From Cladorrhinum sp. PSN259 (Eukaryota; Ascomycota; Sordariomycetes; Sordariales; Podosporaceae), in the NCBI GenBank assembly GCA_033725935.1, contig MU867063.1, positions 367,694-431,693 of the forward strand: 64,000 nucleotides of DNA, given 5' to 3'. Made by a program: the position numbers and the translations under genes. Under the pieces are notes generated by a model, which did no database searches, had not been told where the DNA came from, and was given only the letters and a program-made list of their open reading frames with translations. The first letter of the stretch is position 1; each line of letters opens with the position of its first letter. Positions 22,703-32,520 of the stretch are shown piece by piece.

Positions 22703-23827
22703 CGAAACGACTGTTTCTCAGCCTAATATTGCAGTTGACGAAGTATGTTGGAATAGAGATGGTCGCAGCAAGATACGTTGAACCAGAAAAAATATTCCTT
22801 GGGGCTCAGTGTAACTTTAGTGCCGTGATTGGTAGATGGTTGTAAACCAGATGTGGGAGAAAAAATGGAGAGAGGAAAGCTGCGAGTTTTGAGGCTCGCA
22901 AATTTGGATTTTTCTCTGGGTAAACAGATAAACTCCGAATCGTGGGTGCTTTCCGAAATAGCCAGTCTCAGTCACAGGTTCGGAAGCCCTAAGAACATGA
23001 AATGCGGGCCTCAGTTTCCGGAAGACAGTGGAAGACAGCTGACGCCGGCAAGGTAAGCGGGTCCGGAAGATGGCGGAAGGTATTAGAGGCCGGGGGAGTC
23101 GAGAAATGCGGGTCTTGACGACGAGAAGATTGGGAATTCCAGGCCTCGGCGAGTATTCTCGGCATGCGGAAGAAGGCAGAAGATGAGGATGCGGATGCCG
23201 GGATCGGCTAAAAACCATCCGGAGATCAACATGCTCTCATAACCTTCAACACGATCAGTGTTACCCAGATACCGAGATGAGATATATGCCTCGACTCAGG
23301 AGCCAGAACTGAAAGGAGCATGCCCAGGGCAAGGAAGGGCTGCTCCAACAAGTCCCAGATAGCAACTACCCCTGTTTCCTCCTTGCCACATAACCTTGCA
23401 CAACATCCAAACAAATACCCCTTAACTCCAAGGTAACTAACATATTCCACACCCGAAAACCGCATCACGCCCTAAGCTGGCCAAGTACCCATACACTTTG
23501 ATGCCAACATCGAATACAACTCGCATTAATAGCCAAAAAAAAGTTCGTCCGCCAACAATATTCGAAGCCTTGACGTTGAACAAGAAACGCCTTGCGGTAG
23601 GTTGACCCCTTTGTTTGCGCAACCCCTATTTGCTGGTTGAAAGGCTTCTTAGCCACACTTGTGGTTGGCTGAACCATGTTAAGGGGTTGGAATGCTGGCG
23701 CACGGTCCAACTCAAGGACATGCATAGCCTCTGCCATTCAACATCCAAATGCGGGCAATCAACCAAATTAAAACATCAAACAAGCAAAGCGGTGCTCAAC
23801 CCAAATTCACCAGTCGCAACGACTTAC
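22703..23827. other. Region between CHD start and the orphan exon
   Basis: No clear gene. It contains the likely CHD promoter/leader. Several minus-strand frames (22817-23218, 23226-23468, 23465-23737) have no recognisable motif. After a TTTTTAG acceptor-like site at about 23213 a frame stays open for about 70 codons and would be in phase with the exon at 23828-24286, but it has no homology that I recognise. Confidence 0.4.
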
Positions 23828-24286
23828 CCCATAGAGCCGTTTCCTTCCCCTGCCGTCATAATAGTAGTCTGGGATGTACTCGCCCACTTCGATGGGCTCG
23901 TATTCCGCTCGTTCGTCTATTGCCATCCAATTCAAAAGAACTTCGATAGGGCGGCCCTTGATGGCTTTGGCGAACACGTTGTGCATTTCGACATCGTAGT
24001 TGTTTCCTGCTGCATGCCCATTCGTCGTTGATAATGGCTCCAAATCGGTGACAATCTCCATGGGCGCATCGGGCATTTTCCTTTGTAATGGGGGAAGCGA
24101 TGACGGTGCATTATGAAGGACGGCAGCTTGGACGAATGGCTGGGTAATTTCGTCCAGTGCGATTGGATCTGGTGCATCCGAATCTGACAACTCGGATTGA
24201 AATTCGTAGTTCATGGGCTCGGTCGCAAGAGCTTTAGCAGAGAGTTCATCGTCGGAACTGAGGAACCCATTCGTTGCGTGTGCCAT
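23828..24286 (-). CDS. Acidic 5' exon, continuation not found
   Basis: The frame starts with ATGGCACAC in good context (24286; an upstream Met at 24379 is also in frame) and reaches a GTAAGTCG donor in phase 0 after RGRKRLYG. It encodes 153 residues: NGFLSSDDELSAKAL, SELSDSDAPDPIALDEI, and an aromatic end EYIPDYYYDGRGRKR. The acidic, SSDDE-type start looks like a nuclear chromatin or transcription protein. It may be the first exon of the CHD gene below it, because such remodellers often have an acidic N-terminus, or the start of a small separate gene. I could not find an exon that joins it convincingly. Confidence 0.45.
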
Positions 24287-24988
24287 CGGTAGGTAGAGAG
24301 CGAAGGGAAGGGCAGCGGGAGCCGGCACAGAGCAATCTTTAAGGGGGGAAAGAGTTGATTTAATATATTTAGGTTGCAAGAAACGTTGGGATGAAAGAAA
24401 AGATGGTCACAAGCATACCAGATACCTTGGAGTACTTACCCCAACAAAGCGTGTCAACTCGGCACCACAGAAAGCATCAATCCAAAAAGTGAAATGTTCG
24501 ACATGGGAAGGTGGAGGGGAAGTCTGAAGTCTAAACGCGACGCCAGCGACAAACACGCGTTGACTGTCAATTGAAGTAAAGTGCTCTCGGCAGGTAGAAG
24601 ATCCTTGTCACTGCATGCTCAGTGGGATGCTTTAGTCTGATTGGGTTGAATGGAAACAAATGTGGGTCGGGCTTGTCAAATGTGGGACTCTGAGGACCCT
24701 TGTGTCTGGATGGTGGGTCCCAACTTTTTTTTTCTTTTCTGGAAATATTCTTCACATTGATGGAAGCAAATAAGAGCTTCTTGAAAAGATCTTTTTCATA
24801 ATTCTACACTCTGTGGTTTAGGTTTTGACTGCGATTTAGATTTTTACATTCTACTGTTGTACTAAAGAACTTGAGATTTATTTTTTATCTTTTTTCTTAC
24901 AGTTGAACAACTTGGCATCTTATTTCCCTTTTTGGTGAGACCTTCAAACTTCAATCATACTTGAGAAAATTCAAACAAGACAAGCAGC
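24287..24988. other. Divergent spacer before the rRNA methyltransferase
   Basis: Pyrimidine-rich in the part next to the plus-strand gene. No other gene or RNA is visible. Confidence 0.5.
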
Positions 24989-27616
24989 ATGGCGCTGCAA
25001 TTGGTCTATCGGGCGGCAAGACCCTCATTGACAACCACCACCGCAACACCGTCAGCAATCTCTTTCATCACCCACTCAACAAGACCCCTTTCACTCTCAT
25101 CGACCCTCCAAAAGACAGCACCAGGAGGATGGACCAGGAGCGACTCAAAGTCGGGAGAAAAGGGCCTGAACTATGCCGAAAGAAAAAGGGCCAGAGAGGA
25201 GCTTACCGCCCAAAGGCCGACATACAAGATCCACAAGGGCAGGAAGGACATCACCGAGTACCCAGACAAAGCCAGGCCGCAGTCCCGCCAATCCAGGTTC
25301 TACGACCCACAGTCCACCCATGGGAAGAAAAGCCTCGTGTACAAACTCAAGACGGGCCAACTCGCCGAGGAACTCAAGGAAATTCAGGCCAAGACTGGCC
25401 AACTTCCTGACTCTCTTTCGGCTTTCATGACTTCAAAGGGAGAGCAAGTGAGGGACAATAAATTCACTCGCAAAGAAAGGGCACGTGAGGGTGGCAGAGA
25501 CAAGGGTATAGCAAATGCTGATGATATCGCGGCCATGATTAGAGGCGAGGAGCCTAAATCCCGTGGTTTCGGTGGGTCAAGAGACAAGGATTTCAAGGGC
25601 TCTCGTGACAGAGATTTCAAGAGTCCAAGAGACAGAGCTTTTGGAAACAAGGACAGAGGTTTCGGTGGTGGCCGGGACAGGGACTCCAGACCTCCAAGAG
25701 ATAACGCTTTTGGTGGTGCACGGGATAGGGACGCCAGACCATCAAGAGATGGCGGTTTCCGTGATAGGGATTCTCGACCTACCAGAGATGGCGGATTCGG
25801 TGGTGTATTCGGTGGTGGTCGCGATAGGAACTCTGGAACACCAAGAGACGGCGGATTTGGCGGAGGACGGGACAGGGATTCCAGGCCTCCCAGAGACGGC
25901 GGGTTCGGCGGATTCGGCGGTTCTCGGGACGCAAGACCCCCGAGGGACAATGCATTTGGGGGTGGACGTGATAGGGACTCCAGGCCTCCAAGGAACGGTG
26001 CCTTTGGTGGACGTGACAGAGACTCTCGCCCGCCAAGAGACAACGCCTTTGGTGCTTCAAGAGATGCGAGACCTTCAAGAAATAACGACTTCGGCAGCGG
26101 ACGTGACAGAGATTCCAGACCTCCCAGAGACGGCGACTTTGCTGGCGCTCGGGACAGAGACTCCCGTCCACCAAGAGACAACGCCTTTGGCAGCCCTCGT
26201 GACTCAAGACCTCCCCACGACAATGCCTTTAGCAGCCCAAGAGACAACGCCTTTGGCAGCCCTCGTGACTCAAAACCTCCCCGCGACAATGCCTTCAGCA
26301 GCCCAAGAGACAACGCCTTTGGCAGCCCTCGTGACTCAAAACCTCCCCGCGACAATGCCTTTAGCAGCCCAAGAGACGCAAACCCGCGCCGCACCTTTGG
26401 CGACAAGCCAGATTTCACCAGCAGAAATCGGGATGACCGCCCCCCAAGGTCATCATCTTTCTCCTCCCCTGGTTCAGATTTCAAGGAGCGCTCCTTCGAC
26501 CGCCCCCCCAGATCATCATCATCCCCCCCCCCTCGGTCTGACTTCAAAGAGCGCTCCTTCGATCGCCCCTCTACAAGCAGCGAACTTCGGCCCCGCCGCA
26601 ACGACCCAATCTCAATCCCTTACACGACCGCCGCCTCCCAATTCCTCTACGGTAAATCGGTTGTCGAAGCAGCCCTCAACTCCTCCCGTCGCAAGCTTTA
26701 CAAGCTCTACATCTACCACGGCGACAATCGTCAGAACGTAGAAGACAACAACCAGCTCCGCAACCTCGCGACGCGCAAGGGTGTCGAGGTCGTAATCCTG
26801 CGTAGCGAGGATGATCTCCGCCTCCTAGACAAGATGGCCGCTTCCCGCCCTCACAACGGATTCGTCCTTGAAGCTTCGCCCCTGCCCGAACCTCCTCTCA
26901 AGTCGCTCGGCCCCGTTCCTGAAGTGCAAGAAGAATACGCCGCCAACCCCGGTTTCCCCTTCGAGCTGGGCCATCAATCAGCCGAGGAGGCAGCAATCAA
27001 CGGCGCGGAAACATTCATCCCCTCCAAGAGCGTGACTCACAGACCTTTGGTCCTCGTCTTGGACCGTATCCTCGACCCAGGCAACTTGGGCGCCATTCTC
27101 AGGACTGCAAACTTTTTGGGTGTAACCGCGGTGGGCATCACCAAGTTTGGCGGAGCCAAGTTGACTCCGGTGGCACTCAAGGCATCCTCGGGCGCATCTG
27201 AATCCATGAACTTGTTCTCAATCAGCTCGTTGCCTGAGTTCTTGAACTCTTCTAGAGCAAATGGGTGGGTCACTTATGCCGCCGTCGCCAAGGAACCGAG
27301 CGTGCATAGACTCAGAAGACATTTGGATCTTTACGATGTCGAGAAGACTGATCCGCTGAAGACTACGCCTTGCATCTTGATTATAGGAAGTGAAGGTGAA
27401 GGATTGGACCGGTTGGTGGTCAAGAAGGCCGATTATGAGCTGAGCGTGCCGAACATGAGCGGAAGCGGGGCGGTGGATAGCTTGAATGTTGGTATTGCGG
27501 CGGGTTTGTTGTGCACTAGTTTCCTGAAGGGCATGACGAGGGAGTTGAATGGTGTGTTTGAGTCAAAGATGGTTGAGGAGGGACAGGAGGTTCGTGCAGA
27601 GGGAGACTTGTGGTAG
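24989..27616 (+). CDS. mrm1: Mitochondrial SpoU-family rRNA 2'-O-methyltransferase (MRM1-like)
   Basis: Single exon of 875 residues. The N-terminus (ALQLVYRAARPSL..., Arg/Ser/Thr-rich, no acids for about 50 residues) looks like a mitochondrial presequence. The C-terminal third holds the enzyme: an L30e-like substrate-binding domain from about 551 (QFLYGKSVVEAALNSSRRKL) and the knotted SpoU methylase with motif 1 near 694 (DPGNLGAILRTANFLG), motif 2 near 797 (IIGSEGEGL) and motif 3 (VPNMSGSGAVDSLNVG). Yeast Mrm1 methylates a conserved G in the 21S rRNA peptidyl-transferase centre, and this gene is its likely homologue. Residues about 190-530 are a low-complexity insert of repeated RD-x-RPPRD-x-x-FG units, absent from the yeast enzyme, including 66-base near-identical tandem copies. 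The protein is therefore about twice the usual length. Confidence 0.92.
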   Translation: MALQLVYRAARPSLTTTTATPSAISFITHSTRPLSLSSTLQKTAPGGWTRSDSKSGEKGLNYAERKRAREELTAQRPTYKIHKGRKDITEYPDKARPQSRQSRFYDPQSTHGKKSLVYKLKTGQLAEELKEIQAKTGQLPDSLSAFMTSKGEQVRDNKFTRKERAREGGRDKGIANADDIAAMIRGEEPKSRGFGGSRDKDFKGSRDRDFKSPRDRAFGNKDRGFGGGRDRDSRPPRDNAFGGARDRDARPSRDGGFRDRDSRPTRDGGFGGVFGGGRDRNSGTPRDGGFGGGRDRDSRPPRDGGFGGFGGSRDARPPRDNAFGGGRDRDSRPPRNGAFGGRDRDSRPPRDNAFGASRDARPSRNNDFGSGRDRDSRPPRDGDFAGARDRDSRPPRDNAFGSPRDSRPPHDNAFSSPRDNAFGSPRDSKPPRDNAFSSPRDNAFGSPRDSKPPRDNAFSSPRDANPRRTFGDKPDFTSRNRDDRPPRSSSFSSPGSDFKERSFDRPPRSSSSPPPRSDFKERSFDRPSTSSELRPRRNDPISIPYTTAASQFLYGKSVVEAALNSSRRKLYKLYIYHGDNRQNVEDNNQLRNLATRKGVEVVILRSEDDLRLLDKMAASRPHNGFVLEASPLPEPPLKSLGPVPEVQEEYAANPGFPFELGHQSAEEAAINGAETFIPSKSVTHRPLVLVLDRILDPGNLGAILRTANFLGVTAVGITKFGGAKLTPVALKASSGASESMNLFSISSLPEFLNSSRANGWVTYAAVAKEPSVHRLRRHLDLYDVEKTDPLKTTPCILIIGSEGEGLDRLVVKKADYELSVPNMSGSGAVDSLNVGIAAGLLCTSFLKGMTRELNGVFESKMVEEGQEVRAEGDLW
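26231..26380 (+). repeat. 66-base tandem repeat within the methyltransferase gene
   Basis: Copies begin at 26231, 26297 and 26363 (the last partial). Unit encodes 22 residues (SSPRDNAFGSPRDSKPPRD plus NAF). Copies 1 and 2 are almost identical, which suggests recent expansion. A weaker related copy precedes at about 26189. Confidence 0.9.
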
Positions 27617-28360
27617 AATGTGTTTTGTATGAGTATCTGATATTTTGGAGAGATGTCAATACTTGGATTGTATGATATGGATACGTATGGAAAATTTGGC
27701 TGGAAAAATGTATTATAGGATACCCGCATGTTCAAGCAGAAGATTCAGGGGAAGCAACATCAATGTAAACAAGAAAAGTTGCCAAGTCGAGATCTTCTGC
27801 GTTGCTACATATTTGCTTGGCTGTGCCAACTGGATGCAGGAACCGACAGGGGTCATGGAAGCAGTACGGAAACAGTTTCTCGGGGCGATGGTGTCTTACA
27901 TGTACTGTACAAACTTGGGGAACATTTCTCTTATGTCTTGGAGATGCGGATATATAATTAAGTGAAAGTTTTGAAGCTTTGTTAAGTTGTCACCTTAACG
28001 ATCGGTTTTTATTCAAAGCAATCAACCTAGTCCAGCTGAACAACACCCCAACCACCCCGGTTAATCCGCCAAGAAAAATGAATGCTGTGGCGCCGGCCCG
28101 CGCTGGCGATCTCAACGCTGAATTGTTTATTATCCAATCCTCGTCCATCTCCTCGCAACGTCCAACACCGCAAGAGAACAAAAGAGTCTAAGGCTTCATC
28201 GCCAGCTCTGAAGAGCGGTCAACTCTAAGCGTTCTTCCTTTTATTTCTCCTTTTACAGTGTCATATTTCTTTTTTGTTTTTAACCCTCTTTTGCGCCCTA
28301 TATACCACTTGCGCGCCACCACCTCACCACCAAAACAAACAAACCACCCAGCCCATCAAG
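27617..28360. other. Intergenic region with GPI-protein promoter
   Basis: 3' region of the methyltransferase gene and promoter of the next gene; a CTATATAC TATA-like stretch lies at about 28299, some 60 bases before the start codon. No further gene. Confidence 0.5.
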
Positions 28361-29653
28361 ATGCGCCCCCTCCCACTCACCCTCTGGGCCCTCCTAACAG
28401 CCCAAATCGACGCCCTCGACGAAAAAAACCAATTACCCCCCTCAATACCAACAGCGATCCGCAAGATGCCACCAGACCCAAACGCCAAATTCCATCCCCA
28501 TTACGCTGCTTTTGACAACACCGAACAGCAACTTTCCCTTCCTGCTGCTCTGCTCGCCCGAAGTCAATCATCATCTTCTTCCTCCAACACCACGGATACA
28601 GAACTTAGTCCTCCCTTCGCACTACTAAACACCTCACCGAACCTTTCCCCCCTCGAATTGCTCCGTCGTTCCCTCCAGAGCAGACAGTGGTCCTGTCCCC
28701 AAGGAACAAACTCGTGCGGATCAATAGGATACCCCAACAGCTGCTGCGCGAACACAGAGACCTGCGTCAAGATTGAAGATACGGGCCTCGGTCCCGTGGG
28801 ATGTTGTCCGAGGGGAACATCGTGCAATGGGAGCGTAGGCGCGTGCGCGGACGGGGCGAGTCCGTGTGCGTCGCAAGTCGGAGGAGGGTGTTGCATACCG
28901 GGTTTCGTTTGTGCCGGTGTTGGCTGTATGTTTTTTTTTTTTCTCACATTACCTTTTCAATACTCTCTCAGCTTGATACTAACTACTTTATAAAAAGGCG
29001 TACAAGCACCACCGCCACCACCACCCGTGAACACGCAGTCATCATCAACCCCATCCCCTCCTCCCACATCCTCAACTCCCTCCTCTCTTCCTTCAGCAAC
29101 AACGACAACAACAAACCAGGACCCCAACGCCCCAATTCGCCCCACCTCCTCTACCCCTTCACCTCCTGGATCCGAACCCACAGAACCACCACCACCGGCA
29201 ACAACTTCTTCAATCCCATCCGACTTTTGTCCAACAGGTTACTACCCCTGCCTAGCCTCAGCGGGCGGCGGCTGCTGCCAGACCGGCCGCGACTGCAGCG
29301 TCACCAACTGTCCTTCCCCCCTCAGCTCAGCAACAATCACTAATGCCGGGGGAGGAATCACGGTCGTCGTGCCGGGCAGGGCTGCTCCGCCCGTAGACTC
29401 GGCGAATAAGCAGTGCGCAGGTGGGTGGTTTGAATGTAACGCCGATGTGGGCGGGGGCTGTTGTCCCTCTGGTTATGAGTGCGCGAGTGTGAGTTGTTTG
29501 GTGGGACCAGGAGGAAATGTGAACGGTGCGGCGGAGACGGCGGGGGTTGCAAAGATTTTGCCGGGCGAAAACAAGGCGAGAGGAGGTCACGGTATGAAGG
29601 GGAGTGGGTTGTTGGGTTTGGTAGTGGGGGTTATGGGAATGGTTATGGTGTGA
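28361..29653 (+). CDS. Cysteine-rich GPI-anchored surface protein
   Basis: Two exons, 28361-28925 and 28998-29653, 406 residues; the intron (GTATGT donor, AAAAAG acceptor) restores a Cys codon across the junction. A signal peptide (RPLPLTLWALLTAQIDA) begins the protein, and it ends in a hydrophobic GPI-type tail (GSGLLGLVVGVMGMVMV). Between them are cysteine modules of the form GCC-x2-G-x2-C: CCPRGTSC, CCIPGFVC, CCQTGRDC and CCPSGYEC, plus a preceding variant CCANTETC. A Pro/Ser/Thr-rich spacer, probably O-glycosylated, separates modules 1-3 from 4-5. I do not know a function; similar GPI proteins are frequent in the walls of filamentous ascomycetes. Confidence 0.88.
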
Positions 29654-29830
29654 GGAAGGATGAAAAAGAGTGGGTAATGTAATGATTATGATTATATGTA
29701 CGTGGATGTTGAGTAATAATGAAGGCAGGTAATGATGAAGATTGCATAGCTTGTTGGAGCAAATTTTCTTTTCTTTTGCTCTTTAAATACCAACAATAAA
29801 AGATAGATATACTCACTAGAAAAGACTGTT

Positions 29831-31326
29831 TTACTGCACTTGCTGAACCCCCCTCTCCTCGCAAAATTTCCTGACTTCCTTCTGCAGCATCTCCTTCTGC
29901 CGTCCGACCAAATCCATAATCTCATCCACCTCCCCTCCCAACCCCTCCTCTCCCTTGACGCTCTCATGAACCCTCTCCATCTCCGCCAACACCGCACCCA
30001 ACTGATTAGGCAGCCAAGTAACAATCGGACTTCCACCTGTAGCAGTCGGATGACTGGTCTGCTTGAGAATGTACTCCCTAGCAAAACACCAGTGCCGCCA
30101 TCTAAACTCTCTGATCTGATCCAGAAGCTGAATCCACAGCTTCCTGCTTTCCTTCAACTCCCCTTCAGCACCATCACAACCATTGAGTGCCCACTCCCTA
30201 ACCCCAATCTCTCCCCCCTTGGCCTTGACCCACCCAATAAATTCCCGATGATTGGAGGGCCTGTACTCCCTAAAGTCCTTCAAAATCTCAGTCAACGGTG
30301 TGTTGGGCATCGTGACCCCCAAAAAGTTATCAACCAGAGGAACGATACTATCGTTGGCTCCCGACTCGCCTCTGAAACTCTGCGGGACACCTTCGTAATC
30401 GTCTACTCCCTCGTAGATCACCCCGTGAGGGAACATGGACTGGGAGGTGATGCCAAAGATAAAAGTACGAAAGGAAGTGTAAGAGCGGGGTTTGGAACGA
30501 GCCCACATTGTTTCCATTGCAGTGTTTATCTGGCAAAGGGAGGCAAGCATCTGGGACATGCCGGCGTTGAGTTGAGAGCGGGAACGAGATTCAACAGAGC
30601 TTAGAGCGGATAGGGTTCCGGAGATGAGTTGGGGAGAATGAGCGACCATTGCGATATGGACGAGGACGAATCCCGCTTCGGAGGAGGTTGGGTCGAGGCC
30701 ATGTTCGAATGCGCGGATGAGACGGATGTTTTGGGGTGCGTGGATGCCAAGAGAAGGGTCGATGAGGGAGTAGTTATAGAGAGCGTAGGAGCCGGCGTAT
30801 TCCATGAAGGGTTTGAACTTGGTTCTAGATGAAGTCAGTAGGAAGGTAAAGGAGAAAGGTGTAAGGAAGCTCACATCTCGGAGCATCTCTTGATGGGCCT
30901 GGCAATACGGGCAGGCAAGACGTCCCTAGCCAAGCCGTATGGCTCTCCCTTGATGAAGCGCATGTGACATGGTTCAAGCAGATAGGCTGATGCAAGGAAG
31001 GAGTAGTCTCGATACAAAGCATTCATGAGAGGCAGATTGTCCTTGTACTTCTCCATGTGCTCGGTCAAGTCTGGGAACTCAGCCATGACGGTCTCTCCCA
31101 ACTTGCCATGGGCCAGCAGACCCGGGTCACCGGAGAGAGTCTTTACCGGCATGCGTTGAAGGATTGATTCGAGGGGTTCGAACTCGGCGGGCAGGACGGC
31201 GATGGGGTCCATGCGAGGGAGGAAGCCTCTGGAGGTAGACACCATGAAGGCCGGAAGGGACATGTCATTGGGACGAGCATCGCCCAAGACGTCAAAGTCT
31301 GGAATATGAGTGGGGATGGAGCCCAT
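29831..31326 (-). CDS. bna2: Indoleamine 2,3-dioxygenase (kynurenine pathway)
   Basis: Two exons, 31326-30875 and 30824-29831, 481 residues; the intron (GTGAGC...CTAG) joins RCSEI to TKFKPFMEYAGSYALYNY. The enzyme is a haem protein that opens the tryptophan indole ring to N-formylkynurenine, the first step to NAD. Family landmarks: RGFLPRMDP near the N-terminus, the SG-x-N-DS-type region (FRGESGANDSIVP) and the proximal haem ligand His343 in RPSNHREFIGW, equivalent to human His346. The frame is open upstream to another Met at 31473, but the start at 31326 (GCAGCCATGGGC) has the better context and fits the family length. Filamentous fungi often have more than one IDO paralogue; which one this is cannot be told here. 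Confidence 0.93.
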
Positions 31327-31442
31327 GGCTGCGATATAGGGAGGAAAGTATGCGAATGAGTTGAATATGGTGTTGAATTGTCTGATCTGTCGAGTTTCTT
31401 TCTTCTCCTCTGGCAGATTTTGCAATCGCCTATATAGACTGT

Positions 31443-31462
31443 GGCCGGAATGGATTCCGGCC
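31443..31462. promoter_or_regulatory. Inverted repeat GGCCGGAAT-GG-ATTCCGGCC
   Basis: Perfect 9-base arms with a 2-base spacer, 117-136 bases upstream of the IDO start codon. It contains a CGG...CCG pair of the type bound by zinc binuclear-cluster proteins. Confidence 0.55.
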
Positions 31463-31927
31463 TCGACTCCCACCCCTTGACAGAGGCCGGCGAGCTAGCT
31501 AGCTCAACTGATATCCGATGTTGCTGTCCGAGAGTTTCTCTTTGTCATGAGGGGTTCCAACGAGCCACATGATACCGTGCCTTTTACCACGCTCTTATCA
31601 ACGGGCCATCCCGTCGTCGACAAAGGGAACGGCGATGAGAGAAGATGTAAAGAACACATTGTTGTTGCTATGTAGTATGGTAGTTATCGACTATGAAATT
31701 TGAGTCGAGAACGTCATGTTGCTGTACATAGTCGTCGTATGTACTCGTATAAGTCATGGCGACGACAAGTTACCATGGCGACCCCTTTGGATATCCTCGC
31801 ACACTGTCGAGAATGCTTGGAGGTAAAGGTTTACCGCTCCTTTGTCGTCACCCTTGCATGTAGATGAGGATGCTGAGTTTGGGTGTGCAGTAGTGTGTAA
31901 TGGATTGAAGAAGAGGTCCACACTTGT

Positions 31928-31953
31928 CCGGCCTTAACCGGCCTCAGCCGGCC
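31928..31953. repeat. Three CCGGCC hexamers at exact 10-base spacing
   Basis: CCGGCC at 31928-31933, 31938-31943 and 31948-31953. The spacing equals about one DNA turn, so the sites face the same side of the helix. Confidence 0.7.
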
Positions 31954-31985
31954 GATAGTCTTGGGGCCGTCATCGACACCGACAA

Positions 31986-32010
31986 AACGGCCGGACCTAT
32001 TCCGGCCGTT
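31986..32010. promoter_or_regulatory. Inverted repeat with 10-base arms, AACGGCCGGA-N5-TCCGGCCGTT
   Basis: Perfect 10-base arms and a CCTAT spacer, about 510 bases upstream of the PLP enzyme start and 660 upstream of IDO. It shares the GGCCGGA/TCCGGCC core of the first palindrome. Confidence 0.55.
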
Positions 32011-32520
32011 ATCCGGGGGTAAAACGGTGACTGTAAATGTCCGTTCAAGCTCAGTTTTTGGTCTTGTCATCTCGGACTGATCTGTGGATATTCCTACCTA
32101 TTTACACCTTTCTCGACTTATACAGCTCCACTAACATCAAACCACATATTGTCTGCTATTTTCCATCTTATCCCGGCATCAACATTGCTTCTCCAAATAG
32201 TGAAATATATAAAACCAAAGAGGAGAAGCAAGGGAAAAGAACAGTGTATCCCCAAAAAAAAGATCCAAAGAGGCCTGTCTGAACCTCCGTTATCGGTCTC
32301 TTGCCTCCCCCTCAGTCCAAGACATCTTGAACCTTCCTAACTAGGCAAATGTGGAGAAGCGCCCTTTGAACAACATCAAGCCTTTTCATGAGGTGATAGC
32401 TAGTTATTCCCTAGAAATAAAATAAACTCTCAAAACTTGACAGTTCCTCCTTCTTTTTTACTCTAGGCTCTTTTCTGCACATCATCGCCTTAAACCCCAG
32501 ATTTTCCCCACACTGTAACC

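Larger units (their letters stand above)
31327..32520. promoter_or_regulatory. Divergent spacer, IDO / PLP enzyme, with CCGG palindromes
   Basis: About 1.2 kb between two divergent start codons. Holds two perfect CCGG-centred inverted repeats, a GAGCTAGCTAGCTC palindrome at 31492-31505 and three CCGGCC hexamers in exact 10-base phase. CGG/CCG inverted repeats are typical sites of fungal Zn2Cys6 regulators. No gene seen inside. Confidence 0.5.

Noticed and set aside
25384..26741. Long frames opposite and beside the rRNA methyltransferase (405 and 392 codons)
   Set aside because: They mirror the repeat region of the real gene; repetitive DNA keeps all frames open.
31327..31473. 49-codon N-terminal extension of IDO
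   Set aside because: In frame, but the Met at 31326 has better context and the extension covers the palindrome that looks like promoter sequence.
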